A stretch of 64,000 bases of DNA, taken from contig JAEVHH010000001.1 of the NCBI GenBank assembly GCA_017607445.1, forward strand, positions 3,968,001-4,032,000. Direction: 5' to 3'. The stretch comes from Histoplasma ohiense. Lineage: Eukaryota > Ascomycota > Eurotiomycetes > Onygenales > Ajellomycetaceae. Positions within the stretch are counted from its first letter, which is position 1, and each line of letters opens with the position of its first letter. Positions 45,230-55,092 of this stretch are shown here, piece by piece. A model generated the notes under the pieces. The model had not been told where the DNA came from. It did not search any database and saw only the letters and a program-made list of their open reading frames with translations. The position numbers and the translations under genes are program-made.

Positions 45230-46556
45230 GGCTCAAGATGGATATGGAAATTTAACAGGCAAGGGACGCTCAGACAGGGATGTCTCTGATTTTGTGCCGG
45301 ATGGAGCTTGCCAGCTCATCAAAAACCAAGTTGACTTGGTCCACCGCCAATATGAAGTACCGTTGGCGGCCTGGGGCACGCATTAGCTTAAGTACGCATG
45401 GCTCCTGGGCAAGCATTCAAAATGACCTAAATATGGATGGTTTTGATGCTGGCGGTGGATTGGTGCGTGTGGGGACTCCGACTCTGGCTGTGCGAAAAGA
45501 CAGGAAGTTGAAATTGAACCTGACTCCCAACGTCCTGGCCAGCGGGGTTTTCAATTTTCTGCGGTTAACCTGGTGCATCGCATGAGCATACCACGCCCGG
45601 TCTGGTTTTGTTGTGTACGGGTCTGTCCTGTGGCAGATCCTTGCGCCCAAATTTGCTGGCTGCTGCCGACAGTGTGGTGGATTACTGCGGTGTGCGGGTA
45701 AGTATCATGTTCACTCTCCCCGTTCCTGCTTAATGGAAGCCAGCAGAGTGAGTGCAAGGAAATGGTCTAACGAGAGTGAAATTATTTGAAGTCCAGCTGG
45801 CTGTTGACATTGATCCACAACCCCTGCCAAAGTCAGGGAGATATTTAGGAATATCTCTCTTTGATGGTTCGCAGTAACTCAGGATATTCGGCTCTTTGTT
45901 GCTCTGGCGAACAATTGATCTTCTCGTCGAGAGCGGAAGTTGTCAAAAAAGTTGTTTGTGTGTTTGAAGTGTCTGGTGTCAAGAAAAAGCAATCCCTCAC
46001 ATTTCCCAATCCGGCCAGCAGCAACCAGCCTCATCCTCCATCGAACGTCGTTCGTCCTCGCACACAAAACAACTCTCTGAACACACAACACCGCCCACGC
46101 GCTGCCCTGTCCCGCGAGTGCGTGATCTAGTCTCCATGTTGCGGCGTTGATCCAATTGAGCTGTGTATGGCCCTGAGCCATGCTGTCTCGGCCGTCCAAC
46201 GAGCTCTGCTCACCAGCCATCTGAATTAAATCCGCGCTGCAAGCTCGCTCGACCAGCCACCGCATTCGACTCCAACACAACACTAGCATCGTCTCTCTAA
46301 CAACCATCTTCATTCCATTTTCTGCTGTTCTTTCTGGCTCTCTAGTGACTTTATTCATACCTTTTTTTTTTTGGTTTGCTTACTCTCTCACTCAACCCGG
46401 AAAAAAGTTACCAACCTCCTCCGCTCAATACTGGCAGCGTGTCTGCTTATCCTGGACGTGCTATTCTCTCTAAACGTCTTGCGGGCCATTTAATTTACTG
46501 TTATACAGGGTACTGAGAAGTTCTATACCTGTTTTTGGGAAGGATAATATTCTCAG

Positions 46557-49346
46557 TTGTGCCTCCAAACAATCGCGTTGTCAACCTATCCTCCTTCAAA
46601 CTTGCCGCTTTCAACCCTGTCTCCGGCAGCTCCACGATTTTTTGACGAGACCGACGAAGTTTACGACCAGTCTACGTTGACGTACCCGTCCACACGGCAG
46701 CGCCAGCAGCTACACCCTGTTCCTCATCATTCTGAATCACCCAAGCGATCGCCTCTTCAGTCTGCTTCATCCACCTCTTCGACTCGTACTCCCCGGCTAC
46801 GTAGGAGCTCCGGTTTTGAAGATATTCGCACCGCTTCTCCTGCCCTAGGCCATCGCCGAAGCTCAATTGCTAGGTTCGCTACGCAGCTAGCAACAGTCGA
46901 GCCGGAACCTGAAGTTGGTCGCGCTGCCGTACCCCAAAGCCCACCCCTAGAAGCACGGTCTGCAGGATATCACACAACGTACCAGAGCTCACTGCAACAC
47001 AGTGGAGAGTCATTCTGGCCCCGGCGAACCAACCGCATCTCATCGCGCACTGCGTCTGCTATTCTCTGGGCATTGGAAGAGGCAATTCGGCATCCTTTCA
47101 TATTTACCCCAGACCTCAGCGAGATTAACGCCTCAATGTCAGAGCTAGTGGGCGGAAGCGTGCCTTCTGGATCTACGGGCAATGGCCGGCCTCAAAATGG
47201 AACTTCCCGACCTGCTCCAGGACCCATTGCTGGTCAATCGAATCCACCCAGTTCAGTTAGAACCCCAACTGATATTATGAGACAACGCCGTGACCGTGAA
47301 GCGCGCAAGAAAGCGGAGCAGGAAGCAAGGGAGAGAGACAAGCAAGAAACAGAATGGCGATTGCAGCAGGAGCAGGAGCTGCAACAGCAGCAGATTCAAC
47401 AGTTCCCCCAACCGGGGCGACATATACCGGCTGCTGGCGCTGCCGTTGAACCCACGTCAGGTCAACTAAGACAAGGGGGAGGAGTCACCACGCAAGATCA
47501 AAGTTCAAGGCACGATCGAACTGGCGGCTTGAGCACTTCCCGAATACCAACAGCTTCCGCTCCAGTTGGCACTTCATCCGGTATGCAGCCAGTCGTGCCC
47601 TCGGGTACGCGGCAACAAGACACTGCGCCCGAGTCGCGTCTGACAGGAGATGGAGCTCAGCAGCCTCAGACTTCCCGTCAACGAGGAGCGTCAGTTTCCC
47701 AACAACACCAGCGACCTGCTCCTGCATCTTCTCAGCTCTCTGCCCGGGCTACAACCGGAGCATTTGTGCAGCCCACTACTTCCTCATCACAGGCCAGACC
47801 GCAAACCATGTCTACGCAAGCGCCTCCACAGCGCGGAGAGCCTAAAATCTCTCAGAACCAGCAGACCGATCCTCCCCTTCAATCAAGTCAGCAGACTAGG
47901 ACACAGTCTCAACAACAGCAAAGTAGACAAAGGGCTGCATTTCCGCACGCTTTTGAACGTTGGGAGACGCTTTCATCCCATTGGGAAGGGTTGACTGGAT
48001 ACTGGATACGACGGTTGGAGCAAAATAATGATGAACTCAGCCGCGACCCCCTCAACCAACAGATGTCAAGGCAAATAACTGACCTTTCTGCAGCCGGAGC
48101 AAACTTGTTTCATGCTGTAGTTGAGTTGCAACGCTTGCGAGCATCCTCGGAACGAAAATTCCAACGCTGGTTTTTTGACACGCGTGCGGAACAGGAACGG
48201 GCCCAGGAGGTTCAAGCGGATCTGGAGAGACTATTAAGAAATGAACGTCAGGCTCGCGCGGAGGCAACAAATTCAATTGCAAAAGTTGAGACTGACAAGT
48301 TAAGGGCTGAGGAACTAATTCGGGAAATGCGCCGTGAATTGCAAATATCGAAAGAGGAAGCTAGGCGTGCTTGGGAAGAACTTGGGAGAAGAGAACAGGA
48401 AGAACGCGACCGGACAGTATCTTTAAGAAATGGTGAGCCGACTATAGTTGGCGGTGTGCAGGTGGTCCCAATGATGCAATCTGCGCTTAGTAGACAGACT
48501 AGTACAAATCGTCCGCCAACAAGAGAAGGCCCTTACCCCGGCGGCCCTGGACCCACATCAATGGGCGGACAAGCGAGGCAAGACGTTCCCGAGCCCTCCG
48601 AACATTATGTGTATGACAACCAGGTCTCATCTCCAACAGCCACAGACCCCTTTGTCGAAACCACACGTGAACATGACTTCCCGTCACATCATGCCATTGG
48701 ATCCTCTCCTCCAAGACAGCCACCAACATCTGCAGCGGCTATGTCCGCCGCACGCATAGCTACTACTCAAACACTAGCTGCTGCGTCCTCCAGCCCATAT
48801 AGCCAATCTCACCTCGCTGAGGACACACACGGGCGATTCTATGAGCACGAATCCTCTGCTCTCCAAAGAAGCGATCATAAGACCAACACCGCCGATGAGG
48901 GTTCTTATGTACCAACTAGCGAGCCAGGCGGAAGCGACCTTGGATCAGAAGAGTATGACTTCCCCGATGCGGCTTACAGACGGAACCAACAGGACCGGGA
49001 TCGTCGAATTGTGTATCCCCGCACCATCTCCGACGACAGTGACGACTATGAGAACATGGAACGTATTCCTGAAGGCGAATTTGGCCAGCGATTTGATGGA
49101 ATGACTGGCATTGAATACGGTAGCGGACCACCTGGTAGTTCACCTGAAGAAATACATGGCGCTGGGTACGACCCTAGCGTCGATTACAGTGGATCTGGCT
49201 GGGGAGGAGGAGGTTCTGGGTCGACTTGGGATTCTGTGACACCACGTCATCGACACCCCACACGGCTCAGCGATGTTTTAGAAGAGGATGAGAGAAGTCG
49301 AACGAGTCCGAGTCGTGCGAGCCAGGCGAGTCGTGGTATGCATTAA
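46557..49346 (+). CDS. Large disordered/coiled-coil protein, 5' end unresolved
   Basis: An open frame of 929 codons ends at 49346. No in-frame ATG occurs before about codon 190, yet the sequence upstream already looks coding (DETDEVYDQSTLTYPS..., RRSSGFEDIRTASPALG). The start therefore lies in an upstream exon; plausible acceptors are at 46556 (TTCTCAG) and 46629 (TCCGGCAG). Residues ~180-210 contain a short conserved-looking helix (ASAILWALEEAIRHPF). A Lys/Glu/Gln-rich helix follows at ~240-285, then a long Gln/Ser/Thr/Pro-rich disordered section. A helical region starts near residue 465 (AFERWETLSSHWEGLTGYW) and continues into a coiled coil at about 500-625. The tail is acidic and disordered. 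Function is unknown; a scaffold or septum-associated role is speculation. Confidence 0.7.
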   Translation: MCLQTIALSTYPPSNLPLSTLSPAAPRFFDETDEVYDQSTLTYPSTRQRQQLHPVPHHSESPKRSPLQSASSTSSTRTPRLRRSSGFEDIRTASPALGHRRSSIARFATQLATVEPEPEVGRAAVPQSPPLEARSAGYHTTYQSSLQHSGESFWPRRTNRISSRTASAILWALEEAIRHPFIFTPDLSEINASMSELVGGSVPSGSTGNGRPQNGTSRPAPGPIAGQSNPPSSVRTPTDIMRQRRDREARKKAEQEARERDKQETEWRLQQEQELQQQQIQQFPQPGRHIPAAGAAVEPTSGQLRQGGGVTTQDQSSRHDRTGGLSTSRIPTASAPVGTSSGMQPVVPSGTRQQDTAPESRLTGDGAQQPQTSRQRGASVSQQHQRPAPASSQLSARATTGAFVQPTTSSSQARPQTMSTQAPPQRGEPKISQNQQTDPPLQSSQQTRTQSQQQQSRQRAAFPHAFERWETLSSHWEGLTGYWIRRLEQNNDELSRDPLNQQMSRQITDLSAAGANLFHAVVELQRLRASSERKFQRWFFDTRAEQERAQEVQADLERLLRNERQARAEATNSIAKVETDKLRAEELIREMRRELQISKEEARRAWEELGRREQEERDRTVSLRNGEPTIVGGVQVVPMMQSALSRQTSTNRPPTREGPYPGGPGPTSMGGQARQDVPEPSEHYVYDNQVSSPTATDPFVETTREHDFPSHHAIGSSPPRQPPTSAAAMSAARIATTQTLAAASSSPYSQSHLAEDTHGRFYEHESSALQRSDHKTNTADEGSYVPTSEPGGSDLGSEEYDFPDAAYRRNQQDRDRRIVYPRTISDDSDDYENMERIPEGEFGQRFDGMTGIEYGSGPPGSSPEEIHGAGYDPSVDYSGSGWGGGGSGSTWDSVTPRHRHPTRLSDVLEEDERSRTSPSRASQASRGMH

Positions 49347-50458
49347 AATAATAAATGAAACCGATAGGCGTGAATGAGCACCTCCCCGAGCGCGATTTTG
49401 GGTGTAATTTTGGGCTCACACACACACTCTTTTCTCACAACCTTTTTACTTTTGGTTTTTTTTTTTTTTTTTTTTGGGGCATAATTAAACTTGCTTAAAA
49501 ATGGAATTATTAGGCGGTGGTCAGTAGTCGGAAGAAAGCGCATTTGTTGTGTTCAACGGTTTCCATGCCACCAATTCCGACCATCGTCTTCTCCTTCTCG
49601 ACATCAGTTTAGAATCTTCGCATATCCTACCGGACCTTGCATTCCCCGCACTCTACCACATCTCGTGTAAAGCTATCAGTTACTTTTACTCCTTACTCCG
49701 TCGTTACTCCATTTTTCATGTTTGACTAATATCCGAATCGTTATAGATCTGTATCAAGTTTTGTGTGAGCGTCTGTTTGATTGAAGCTGTTTTACCTTTG
49801 TTTCCCCCCCCTCATGACTGTTTCCTTGTATTGCACTTTTTTTTCCCCCAATCGTACGTCCTTGTGACTGACGCTTTTGCTTTCTCTGTACTCTGTAAGA
49901 GTACGATTCTTTTTCCGTGGCCTGCATGCTCTGATATATTGATGTCCAATTTAATCAATTTCCCTAACGATTCCGATACCCCCCCCCGTCTAGTGCATAG
50001 GATATGATCGCCCTGAGGAAGCCCCACCATGGAAAGGTAAATGACGACGGTATTTTCTTTATTTCCCTTTTCTCCTCATCACTCGTGAGGGATGGAGAAT
50101 GGAATTTATCGTTATATTGCAAATTCAGAGGAAAATGGTTTGAAAATTTTTGTTTTTCATTAGACATAAGCTGTGCGAGTATACCATCTAATATATTATT
50201 CTATTTAAGGTTACATTGGAGGCAGAATTAATGACCTACATGTACAATTCCAGAGAGAAAACGAGCCAGCAATCCCACAGTAGTTAATCCCTTAGATTAT
50301 GGCTTCTATTGGAGTAGGAACGAAATGCCAATTAGTCAGCATTGAATCATGTGATTTATCTTGACGTTGGATTTTATCGTCTGGAGTAACTCGCCAATTG
50401 CTGAACAAGATTTGTTGATTTCTTTATTTAAAACAGTCAATTGGAGATTAAAAAAACA
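49347..50458. other. Spacer: 3' flank of the large ORF and SCO1 promoter
   Basis: 1.1 kb without a supported gene. A T20 tract lies at 49456-49475. Small ORFs on both strands have no domains. Two CCAAT-type boxes sit upstream of SCO1 near 50310-50330. Confidence 0.5.
50308..50332. promoter_or_regulatory. Two CCAAT boxes upstream of SCO1
   Basis: ATTGG (50308-50312) and CCAAT (50328-50332) are oppositely oriented and about 130-150 bp before the SCO1 start. The HapB/C/E complex binds CCAAT and controls respiratory genes in fungi, so use here is plausible but inferred. Confidence 0.35.
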
Positions 50459-51602
50459 ATGAACACGAATATGGCTTTCGGACACACTAAATTGGTCCTT
50501 CGCTGGATGAGGCATGCCAGCTTCCAATCTCCTGCTCCATGGCGAGCATCGTCCTCAACCCTCCCAAGCTTTCTGCACATGCCAAGCAGATCATACTCCT
50601 CGAATTCGAGGCCATTACGTTCTCCCTGTTCTCGGATTAGATCACCTTCGTTTCTATTATCGACATGGTCGAAGACTCAAGTTTCTTCGTTCTCCACGTC
50701 CTCCCCCCGCCCAAAAGCCAAAACCATACAGCAATTAAAGGCTCGCGCTTCAACCGGACCATTCTCATGGAAAGCAGCCGCATTGTTTGTTGCAACAGGC
50801 GTGGCTATGATATTTTATTTTCGCTATGAGAAGGCGCGGCTTGAGCGAAAGAGAGTTGTCGAGATGAGTAAGGGTGTCGGCAAGCCGAAAGTTGGTGGAC
50901 CTTTCGTCCTAAAAGATTTGGATGGAAATGAATTTACCGAAGAAAAATTGAAAGGAAAATATAGTTTCGTGGGTGCTCCCATTTATTTTTCGCTTCCATT
51001 CGTTTTCTACAGATGGGCCTTTCATGAGCGTGTATTTCTCACTCTCCAACATTGTTCCAGGTTTATTTCGGCTTCACCCATTGTCCAGATATCTGCCCAG
51101 ACGAACTCGACAAAATGGCCGAGATAATCGATCTCGTCAAAGCCAAATCAAACAACAAATCTGTCCTCCGTCCCGTGTTCATTACTTGCGATCCAGCCCG
51201 CGACAGTCCCGAAGTGCTGCGCAAGTATCTGGCGGAATTTCATAAGGGTATTATAGGACTCACAGGCACGTACGAGCAGGTGAAGCATGTATGCAAACAG
51301 TATCGTGTGTATTTCAGCACACCACAAAATGTGAAGCCGGGAGAGGACTATCTAGTTGACCACAGCATTTATTTCTACCTGATGGGTATGTCCTATTCCT
51401 GGCCTTTGTCGGCGAACCCTGTACCTTAGCCTCCATGAGGTTGAAAATAATTGACGCTGACCTCTCTGTAGACCCGGATGGAGACTTCGTTGAATGTATC
51501 GGCCGCCAAGATACTGCTGAAACCGCCGCATCTACTATTGTCGACCATATCAAGGACTGGAAGAGGGAAGGCAAGCCTCTCAACACCGAGGAGGAAAGGT
51601 AA
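50459..51602 (+). CDS. SCO1: Mitochondrial copper chaperone SCO1
   Basis: An inner-membrane protein that delivers copper to the CuA site of cytochrome c oxidase subunit 2. Three exons, 50459-50968, 51061-51385 and 51472-51602, joined at phases 0 and 1, encode 321 aa. The first ~85 residues are an Arg/Ser-rich mitochondrial presequence. A transmembrane helix lies at ~103-122. The thioredoxin-like domain contains the copper-binding CPDICP (C-x3-C) and the distal His in LVDHSIYFYL, with DPDGDF just after the last junction. The first junction rebuilds KGKYSFVYFGFTHCP, exactly as in the family. Start choice: ATG at 50459, with a second in-frame ATG at 50471 also possible. Intron 1 uses GTGGGT and intron 2 GTATGT as donors. 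Confidence 0.95.
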
Positions 51603-52398
51603 TATGGGGAAAAGGAAACAACTTTCATTGAAGTTTCCTCCCTCATATCACACTTACTTTGACAGCGGCCTCTTGGATCTATGGAGCATAATCCTCCTGA
51701 CAACGGAGGACCACATAGCTATATATTCACATTATGCCACTTCTAATATACCTTACGTTGCCTTTGGAGTTGGCATCCGGAGTTTGCGCATACATACAAC
51801 TTATTTCCCTTCCTGTATTATATTCATATTACTTCCCCTTTTCTTATTTTCACGTTGAATTGATGTCACTACCCAAACATGTACATACATAAACTGTCGA
51901 GGCACAAACACACGGCTTACAATCGAGCAATTAGGATATTAAAAAGCTTAGAAAGCAATGGCTATGTAGTTATTTGAAATAGCGAACATCCAGGGCCAAT
52001 CAGTGAATAAAATAAGAGCTCTTGCGGTCTTGTAATCAAGTCCTTTTTTCCTTCCCCTTTCTTAAGGGTTTCCCATATACTTCTCCTCACACTCCACAGC
52101 AGGAATCTAAGTTCCAAGCTATTTACCCAATTATTCAGTTCTTTAAGCTCAAGTTTGGCACTCCGGGTAAAGGCTCTCTGATTGGTTACGACGCTCTTCG
52201 GACTATACGATATGTCCATGGGTTACTAATAAAGTGGCAATGCACCCCACAATACGTTGGCAACAACAAGCAATTCCCACGCGGATGACTCTCCCTTCAA
52301 CTGCTCTAACACTGAGAAACAAGCTTTGCCATTTGGCTGATACAGGTCTATAACCACGACCCTTCTGCAAACCTTCTGAGGGTTGCCCAGATAATACC
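51603..52398. other. Spacer, SCO1 / aldo-keto reductase
   Basis: 796 bp between tandem genes. It should contain the SCO1 3' UTR and the reductase promoter. Only short ORFs without domains were seen. Confidence 0.5.
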
Positions 52399-53859
52399 AT
52401 GGCCGAGCCAAACACCAGTAAAATGCTCTACCGCAGAGTGGGCAATTCAGGACTTCATGTTTCAGTGATATCATTAGGAGGATGGTTGACGTATGTCCAG
52501 CTAAAACACAACTGAGAATAAGAATTTACACTAATGGAACCGATAGCTATGGTGGACATGTAGATGAAGGTAAAGGGGAGCTAATGACTTCATTACCTGA
52601 TTTTACGGAGAGATATAGCACAGTTATATTAGAATTGACTTCAGGATGCTAATTCATTCCTCTTTTCCAGAGGGAACAATGAAGTGCATGAAACAGGCCT
52701 ATGATCTAGGCATCAACTTTTTCGACACGGCAGAGAGGTAATTATTCCCCCTACTCACAATATGTTTCTGATATACAGGGATGGTTCGTTAACTCCTATT
52801 TCCCCAGCTACGCCGCCGGCGAATCTGAGATTGCTATGGGTAAGGTCATTAAAAAGCTTAAATGGAAACGCAACGATCTGGTCATCAGCACCAAGGTATT
52901 TTCTGCCCCATGAAATACCGTCATATGTATGTGTAGCCATCCGCTAACTGGTGATCTCAAGGTCAATTTTGGTACCGCCCATGGAGATGTAGAGATTAAC
53001 AATTATGGCTTGTCTCGAAAACATATTATCGAAGGAACAATGGCTTCCCTCAAACGTCTGGAGCTAGATTATGTCGACATTATATTCGCCCACCGTCCCG
53101 ATAGACTTACGCCTATGGAAGAGGTCGTTCGGGCTTTCAACTACCTTATTGAAAAGGGGATGGCATTCTACTGGGGAACTTCTATGTGGTCAGCAGACGA
53201 GATTGCCGAAGCGACTGGAGTTGCCAAGGCTCTCGGTTTAATCGGACCCATAGTTGAACAGCCACTGTACAACGTGATCGACCGGCAGAAGGTCGAAGGA
53301 GAATATCAGAGAGTGTTAGCCCGGTGTCGAATTGGATTGACCGTTTTTTCGCCCCTGAAGGGCGGTATCTTGACCGGGAAATACAACGAGGCGGCGGCAG
53401 AACCTCCCAAGGGCACCCGAATTGCGGTCAGCACTGATAAATATACCTCATCTGTTAGGAAAGACTACGGGAACGAGGCTTGGAATGCGAACATCCAGAA
53501 AGTGGCCAAGCTCAAGGTATGTTCTTGATTTTAACTCAGGATTTTTACTACTCCCTATTTTAAAAACTTTCCTCGCCTCTGCGGGCAATGGGAACTTCAT
53601 AGTAGTTGTGATATCTGACGCTATCTAAAACCAGACGATCGCCGACCGACTTGGGTGCAAAGTATCAGCATTTGCCCTGGCCTGGTGCTTGAAGAATGAC
53701 AACGTGTGTTCTGTCATTACGGGCGCGTCGAGACCGGAGCAGGTGGTCGAGAACGTCGAGAGTCTGAAGGTGCTTCCCAAGCTTACCCCTGAAATATTGG
53801 CTGAAGTCGACGAGCTGTTGGGTAACAAACCTCAACTGGATCCCGCTAGAGTGGGTTAA
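52399..53859 (+). CDS. Aldo-keto reductase, voltage-gated K+ channel beta-subunit type (AKR6-like)
   Basis: A NADPH-dependent oxidoreductase of the (beta/alpha)8 fold. Fungal members are annotated as potassium channel beta subunits, but a channel partner is not proven. Six exons, 52399-52490, 52547-52569, 52671-52737, 52808-52895, 52962-53516 and 53635-53859, joined at phases 2, 1, 2, 0 and 0, encode 349 aa. The second exon is only 23 nt. The catalytic tetrad is visible: Asp in NFFDTAE, Tyr in SYAAGESE (residue ~63), Lys in VISTKVNFG and His in IIFAHRPD. The cofactor-binding end carries VITGASRPEQVVEN. Length fits the family. Confidence 0.93.
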
Positions 53860-55092
53860 GTTGTTATCAAATGGTGAGGAGTTGCCAAATAGATAGTGGG
53901 AGGCTATAAGAAATGGTCCAATTTTGCTACTTTATACGCATGCCTTTGCAACAGCAATGCCAAAACATATTAAAACCGGTAACGTAGGCAATTGCTTGTA
54001 TTGGTTCGCTAATAGCGATATGCGCTGATGGGTGAGGTTATGTGCTGGCCCCTTTCACTCTCTGAGAAATGTCGTATTCATAATTGTGCACTTAGGAGTG
54101 TGCTTTTGTCACGGCCCTGCCCATAGCTACGATTCCAACAAATCCTTCTCTAAGAAGAATTTAATTCCACCCTGTCCCACCGTGCATTCTCTTGCGAGCT
54201 AAATAGCCTCTATTCTTTCATTATTTAATCCCGAGAGCTCAAAATCTACCATCATGGCATGCTTGCTTTCCCATGTCATAATCTTGGGAGCAATCACCAG
54301 GAAATTATGATGGACTCACAATGTTTGTGATCTCTCCAATGTTCCGGAAGCTTATTCTATGGAAGGGCTCCACTTCCTGGGAGTCGGAGAGTTGACACAC
54401 CATCAGAGCGTATGAGCAACATGTAAGATAATCCACTATGAGCCCAGATATGGAAGGAATCTTTCTGTATTCTGCCGTCAACAGGTACGTAAATCCGGTG
54501 AACATGTTTGAGCTCCTTGTCCAGGGTTTCAACCGCACCATGAATATGCATTTCCAAGCCACTAGACAGACTCCTGGCTCCCTTGACCTCACAGACAGCG
54601 AACAAGGTAGTTATGTTGATCTGATGATGTACAGTACAGTACATACACAGTTCTTCCAGCCCAGCTTTTGTTGCACACCACTGCGACAAAGATGGAAACT
54701 AGATTGAGATTTAATTTCTCATAAATTGCAACCGGAACATTTGGGCTGGGCCAAGCGACCAGGTTAGCCGTCTGGCCGCGATATCGACACGATGCTGTTT
54801 CCGGAGGTGGTACGATTACCAACGCTCCAAGCATCGTTGAGGCACGTCGCTGGTGTAGAGTGTTGGGGGGTTTGGATTGGTTCGTCCCCTCTACTACCAA
54901 CATGGCGCTGGTGTGAGAGAGCTCTTTTGCCCCAGTGACCTAACAAAGAGAGCTTGGTAAATCACCTGATTATCATGCTGACTAACCCACAACCGACCAT
55001 TTGAGGCTCCTTTGAGCTTGGAGAGGACAACAAACGCCCACATCTCCTTCTTCCTTTTCCAGACCTTCGTGTTTTGTCGATGATATCACAAT
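53860..55092. other. Spacer, aldo-keto reductase / G-patch protein
   Basis: 1.2 kb without a supported gene. Minus-strand frames around 54.3-54.9 kb overlap each other and begin at non-ATG codons. A GTACA-type tandem (GTACAGTACAGTACA) occurs near 54629-54643. The right end holds the promoter of the G-patch gene. Confidence 0.45.

Larger units (their letters stand above)
43018..46556. other. 3.5 kb gene-poor stretch with overlapping ORFs
   Basis: No gene is confidently supported. The first ~400 bp are GC-rich and contain a 61-codon ORF with a strong ATG context (43152-43337). Between 44.7 and 45.7 kb, ORFs overlap on both strands, including a 159-codon ATG-initiated ORF on the minus strand (44750-45229) and plus-strand frames of about 100 codons. 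The region 45.85-46.55 kb is probably the promoter and 5' leader, possibly with UTR introns, of the large protein that follows. Notably, it has no ATG between about 46200 and 46556. Confidence 0.4.

Noticed and set aside
54305..54903. Minus-strand ORFs between the reductase and the G-patch gene
   Set aside because: They start at non-ATG codons, overlap in different frames and show no domain or splice structure.
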